From positions 124,001-188,000 of the forward strand of contig NZ_KE159568.1 in NCBI RefSeq assembly GCF_000403845.2: 64,000 bases of DNA. Direction: 5' to 3'. Below the pieces are notes generated by a model. That model saw only the letters and a list, made by a program, of their open reading frames with translations, was not told where the DNA came from and searched no databases. The translations under genes and the position numbers were made by a program. Source of the DNA: Eubacterium sp. 14-2 (GTDB lineage Bacteria > Bacillota > Clostridia > Lachnospirales > Lachnospiraceae). How positions within the stretch are numbered: position 1 is the stretch's first letter; every line of letters begins with the position of its first letter. Shown here piece by piece: positions 60,572 to 64,000 of this stretch.

Positions 60572-61858
60572 TCATTTTTTCGTCCGTAATTGCTCTTTAC
60601 GAATACGATATTGATAATCTGGTATGTCTTGTATTCCGTCATTCAGGATTTCATTCCCCAGATACTGAAAGCTGCCATCTTCTGCAAACCGCACCGTAAG
60701 TTCATGGGTTATGACTGCATCATCACAAATAACCATTTCGCAAACCGCCTCTACCGTCAATGTCACAGTTCCATCATCATTTTCTTTAATATCGACAACC
60801 TCCGGCAGAGAAGTTCCAAGAAATGCAGGAGTATAATTGAAGCACCCAGGTCCCGCCCAAAAATAGGTCTGATTTTCCTCATCAAACGCTGCGTACTCCC
60901 GTATTTGTTCCACTGTTATGGGCAGATACTCCATAATCAGACTTTCAAATTCCTCCTTCGGAATTCCATCCGGATAATTCTCTGAATTGAACTTATCTCC
61001 ATATTTCATTACATACAGATATGCATACATCCCATTGAAGTCTAATTCTTCCATATGGTCTGCGTCCCAATTCGAACATAAGATGTTATTGCCCTGATAC
61101 CCGATACTTTTCACGCATCTTTCTGTCATTTCACGCTGTTCTTCTGTCATTGGCTTTACTCTGATCAGGCAGCTTCCGTCCATGATTTCACTGACCTCTG
61201 GCGGCTCCGGCATACATAACTCATAGCAGAACCATCCTTTCTCCGTATATTTCCACTCTTTTATTCTGGTGTAGGATATATAGGACATTCCTGACTTACC
61301 ATTCTCATTCCAAACACTTCCTGCGCTTACAACATACATGTCTGTACCATCATAAATGAATTTCATTCTGCCTGTGCCACCATCATGATGTATCTCGTAA
61401 ATTACTACAGAACCGCTTTTCCCAGCCATGCAATCCTCAAGAAAAGAATCCGCCCTTTCATAATTTTCCATATTTGAACAGGTTCCCAATGCAGCAACCG
61501 GATATCCCGTTTCCATTAACTTTTTCTGCAGTTCAAGAATAGTCTCATCCGTTAAAACAACATTGGATGCAGTTCCTTTATCTGCCTCTTTGTAAATGTC
61601 ACAGATACGTTCCATCATTGCTCCGCAGTCATTTTCAGCTTCCTTCTCTTCCTGTTCGTCCACCGGAAGTCCATAGCCCTTTTCCCACTGTTCTGCAGCC
61701 TCTTCCCCGGCACTTTTTGTTTCCTCTGTGGACGATACTTCTTCCGTATCTTCCACAGGAGCTTCACCCACAATGCTATCTTCCTTTCCACAGGCACACA
61801 GGTGGCATCCAGTCAAAAATGCCAGAATCAGCAGAATGCTTTTTCTCTTTAATGCCAT
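60572..61858 (-). CDS. Lipoprotein, member 3 of a tandem paralogue family
   Basis: 428 residues with a lipobox LTGC at 15-18. The mature protein has an acidic linker and a folded part with KSGMSYISYTRIKEWKYTEK and ENDDGTVTLTVEAVCEM, paralogous to the two genes upstream. Four bases separate it from the previous gene. Extracytoplasmic; role unknown. Confidence 0.65.
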   Translation of the reverse strand: MALKRKSILLILAFLTGCHLCACGKEDSIVGEAPVEDTEEVSSTEETKSAGEEAAEQWEKGYGLPVDEQEEKEAENDCGAMMERICDIYKEADKGTASNVVLTDETILELQKKLMETGYPVAALGTCSNMENYERADSFLEDCMAGKSGSVVIYEIHHDGGTGRMKFIYDGTDMYVVSAGSVWNENGKSGMSYISYTRIKEWKYTEKGWFCYELCMPEPPEVSEIMDGSCLIRVKPMTEEQREMTERCVKSIGYQGNNILCSNWDADHMEELDFNGMYAYLYVMKYGDKFNSENYPDGIPKEEFESLIMEYLPITVEQIREYAAFDEENQTYFWAGPGCFNYTPAFLGTSLPEVVDIKENDDGTVTLTVEAVCEMVICDDAVITHELTVRFAEDGSFQYLGNEILNDGIQDIPDYQYRIRKEQLRTKK

Positions 61859-61862
61859 AATA

Positions 61863-63137
61863 TCATCCTTTCGTTCTTGCTGCCTTTGGCAGTTCCAATT
61901 CTATTTCCTCTATAGAATTAGAAAGATATCGGAATGTTCCATCTTCAAAGGGCTGAACCACAACCGTATTCCGAAAAGCGAGATCAGAATTGTAATCCGG
62001 CCAAACTCCATCCACGATAAGTGTAATTGTTCCATCCGCATTTTTTGTATAGTCAACTACTTCTCCAAAAGGTGGGTATGGGCTGGCATAAATCGTCTTA
62101 TATTCATAGCTGTTGCTGCTTTCATCATATCCACAATGCTCTCTCAGCTGTTCTACTGCTACCGGAAAGTAAGTGGTCATTATCCTTTCATATTCCTCTG
62201 CCGGAATCTTCCAACCTTCCGTTTTCAGATTTTCGCCCGTAGAAATCCGATAAATATCCTCATACATACAAGGCATCAGAATATCCTCTACATTACTGCT
62301 GTCCCAGTTTGTGACAAGCACATTGTAATTCACATAGCTCAGTTCTGATATGTATTCCTGCGTCAGTTCCCGGCAGTCTTCCGGAAGCGGTTCTATTCTC
62401 CAATACTGTCTCAAACCTGCATGTGCAATCACATGTTCATATGCATAGATAAAATATCCTTTTTCCGTAAGTTTAATTTCAGCCACATTACTTACCGAAG
62501 TTCCCTGTATCTTTGGCATACCGCCTTCCTTCCACCGAACTCCTGTGTAACAGGTCTGTAACTGCTCCTTCCGATAAATAAAAGTAACTGCTCCAATCAG
62601 TCCATCTCTGTGCACCTCAAATACCGTAACCATGGAGTCCTGTCCATTCAGGTAATCTGCGTAAAACGTTTCTATCTTTTCAGGGTTCTGCATATTGGAA
62701 TCTTCCTCAACGCTTACCAAACCTGCCTTTCCTAATTGCTCTACAACCGTTTTTCGTTGTTCGCCTGTAAATTCACTGACACCAGAAGAATAATTCGCAG
62801 CATCTGCAATTACATTATCCTTATAGATTTCTCTGACGGATTCTGCTGCCGACAAAACTGTACTCTGCAGCTGTTCCTTTTCCTCTTCCGAAATAAGGCA
62901 ATCACTGGATTGGGGAATAAACCAATATGCTGAATCTGTGGAAGTTTCCGTATTGTTTTCTTCTTCCATTACCGTTTCACTTTCCTCTGTTTCCACCGGG
63001 GGCTCCCATACTTCCTCTTCCACTTTCTTTTCTTCCGTATGCAGCCGCCCCCAACGAATCACCCCTGCTATTATCGCAATTAACAATATCAAAAGCAGAA
63101 ATCCCCATTTTTTCAATAGCCATTTTATATCTTCCAT
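61863..63137 (-). CDS. Membrane-anchored protein, member 2 of the family
   Basis: 424 residues from the ATG at 63137 (MEDIKWLLKKWGFLLLILLI), whose codon overlaps the stop of the previous gene in TAATG and has GGAGG upstream. N-terminal anchor rather than lipobox. Folded part includes YTKNADGTITLIVDGVWPDY and LSYVNYNVLVTNWDSSNVED, shared with the neighbours. Role unknown. Confidence 0.65.
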   Translation of the reverse strand: MEDIKWLLKKWGFLLLILLIAIIAGVIRWGRLHTEEKKVEEEVWEPPVETEESETVMEEENNTETSTDSAYWFIPQSSDCLISEEEKEQLQSTVLSAAESVREIYKDNVIADAANYSSGVSEFTGEQRKTVVEQLGKAGLVSVEEDSNMQNPEKIETFYADYLNGQDSMVTVFEVHRDGLIGAVTFIYRKEQLQTCYTGVRWKEGGMPKIQGTSVSNVAEIKLTEKGYFIYAYEHVIAHAGLRQYWRIEPLPEDCRELTQEYISELSYVNYNVLVTNWDSSNVEDILMPCMYEDIYRISTGENLKTEGWKIPAEEYERIMTTYFPVAVEQLREHCGYDESSNSYEYKTIYASPYPPFGEVVDYTKNADGTITLIVDGVWPDYNSDLAFRNTVVVQPFEDGTFRYLSNSIEEIELELPKAARTKG

Positions 63138-64000
63138 TATTCGCCTCCGTACAATTCTTCCCATTCTTCTAACGTCAACCGTGGCGTATGCCAGGTTTCT
63201 CTGTAATTGTCTTCAGATGGTATCATTCGGTTAGATACATATTGTACCCCTCCATCCTCTGACGGGCGGACCACAACCTCATGAGCATATACCCTGGAAT
63301 CGCCTGCATAAGGGAATACTACATTAGCTGTAAGTGTAATTGTCCCATCGCTGTTTTCTGTAAAACCGACTACCTCTGAATATGGATATTCCGGGTATTC
63401 TACTTCTTCGAAGCCTCTCGGCTTATATTCATAAGTTGAATCCTCCGAACAATAGACTGTTTTTGATTGCAGCGTTTCACTGTCAATATTGAAATATTTC
63501 ATAATAATGCTTTCGAATTCCTCTTTTGGAATCTGATAAACCGCACTGACTGATAAGTTGTCATCAGCAACACAGGGAACATATTGACCGTTCACTTTTG
63601 GATAGAGAATGTCATACATATCATAGAAATTCAAATCTCCAAAATCATCCTCGCTCCAATCTACAATGAACATATTATTTTTCTCAAATCCGATTGGCCG
63701 GAGATATTTCCGACTCAGTTCCCTGTATGTTTCATCCAATGGCTGTACTCGTAATGCAGTATGCTCCTCTGCCCCACTCAATGTAAGCACATACAATTCT
63801 TCTGAAAACCAGACACCGGAAAACATCAGGTAACCTTCTTCTGTATAATTCCAATACTCCGCCTGATAGTTTCCGGTTACCTCTCTTTTCATACTTCCGT
63901 TTTCATATTTGTAATAGCTTCTGGCCACATCTACCTCTCCGTCTTTTGTGCGCAAATCGTATTTTACAAATCCGCCCAAATAACTGACTTCAAGAACTGT
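63137..64000 (-). CDS. Member 1 of the family (N-terminus beyond window)
   Basis: The frame stays open to the edge; before GGFVKYDLRTKDG comes TVLEVSYL, matching MVTVFEVHRDGLIG in member 2, so a TTG in this place is not the start. It includes GFTENSDGTITLTANVVFPY and ENNMFIVDWSEDDFGDLNFY-like segments shared with the other two. TAATG coupling to the next gene. Confidence 0.6.
   Translation of the reverse strand, partial: TVLEVSYLGGFVKYDLRTKDGEVDVARSYYKYENGSMKREVTGNYQAEYWNYTEEGYLMFSGVWFSEELYVLTLSGAEEHTALRVQPLDETYRELSRKYLRPIGFEKNNMFIVDWSEDDFGDLNFYDMYDILYPKVNGQYVPCVADDNLSVSAVYQIPKEEFESIIMKYFNIDSETLQSKTVYCSEDSTYEYKPRGFEEVEYPEYPYSEVVGFTENSDGTITLTANVVFPYAGDSRVYAHEVVVRPSEDGGVQYVSNRMIPSEDNYRETWHTPRLTLEEWEELYGGE

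Overview
The window looks like a Lachnospiraceae-type Firmicute (low-GC Clostridia). Supporting signs are a SAM-I riboswitch in front of metK, a class III ribonucleotide reductase pair (nrdD/nrdG), Firmicute -35/-10 promoters with strong GGAGG ribosome sites, and DinR/LexA-type SOS boxes. Two regions differ in style. Positions 1 to about 42,030 are AT-rich and nearly all on the minus strand: this is a prophage or phage-like integrated element. From about 42,200 to 64,000 the window is a more GC-rich host chromosome. The junction carries a 3' tRNA fragment (T-arm plus acceptor, 42005-42031) and a perfect 12-bp tandem repeat, as expected for an attachment site. The other end and any integrase would lie left of the window.

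Element, right to left in its main transcription direction: two HU-like genes flanking a gp10-like structural gene (40.4-41.7 kb); an archaeo-eukaryotic-type primase (37.3-39.2 kb) and a NUMOD4/degenerate HNH protein; a probable defence block at 30.7-35.0 kb (NACHT NTPase with pentapeptide repeats, two membrane proteins, a proteasome-beta-like hydrolase); a plus-strand island controlled by a small HTH repressor (28.3-30.4 kb); sigma-like, recombinase and small phage genes (23.8-28.3 kb); a VapC-type pair; a HEPN-like gene, a PD-(D/E)XK-like gene and a second proteasome-beta-like hydrolase (19.4-22.0 kb); a type I toxin/antisense RNA locus (18.9-19.2 kb); a PIN toxin with Phd-like antitoxin; an SOS-controlled promoter (17.4 kb) upstream of a replication operon with a P-loop helicase (13.4-16.9 kb); many small phage genes and relics; a second SOS promoter (6.9 kb) facing a possible sigma-like gene; and the tape measure gene leaving the window at position 1.

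Chromosome: lysA, nrdD-nrdG, a heptad-repeat coiled-coil gene, metK under a SAM-I riboswitch, an HD-GYP gene, guaA, an NB-ARC/TPR STAND ATPase preceded by a tiny membrane protein that shares a short motif with it (a candidate regulated-cell-death pair), several relics, an FCD-type GntR regulator, a blaI-blaR1 sensor pair with no beta-lactamase in view, and a tandem family of three related lipoprotein or membrane-anchored proteins.

The best candidates for undescribed biology are the STAND/small-effector pair (52.4-54.9 kb), the two stand-alone Ser1 proteasome-like hydrolases in defence-like cassettes (19.4 and 30.7 kb), the type I toxin-antitoxin locus, the structured RNA at 4.46-4.69 kb, and the paired 5' leaders at 11.2 and 12.7 kb. 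Functions are inferred from motifs read by eye; no database search was possible.
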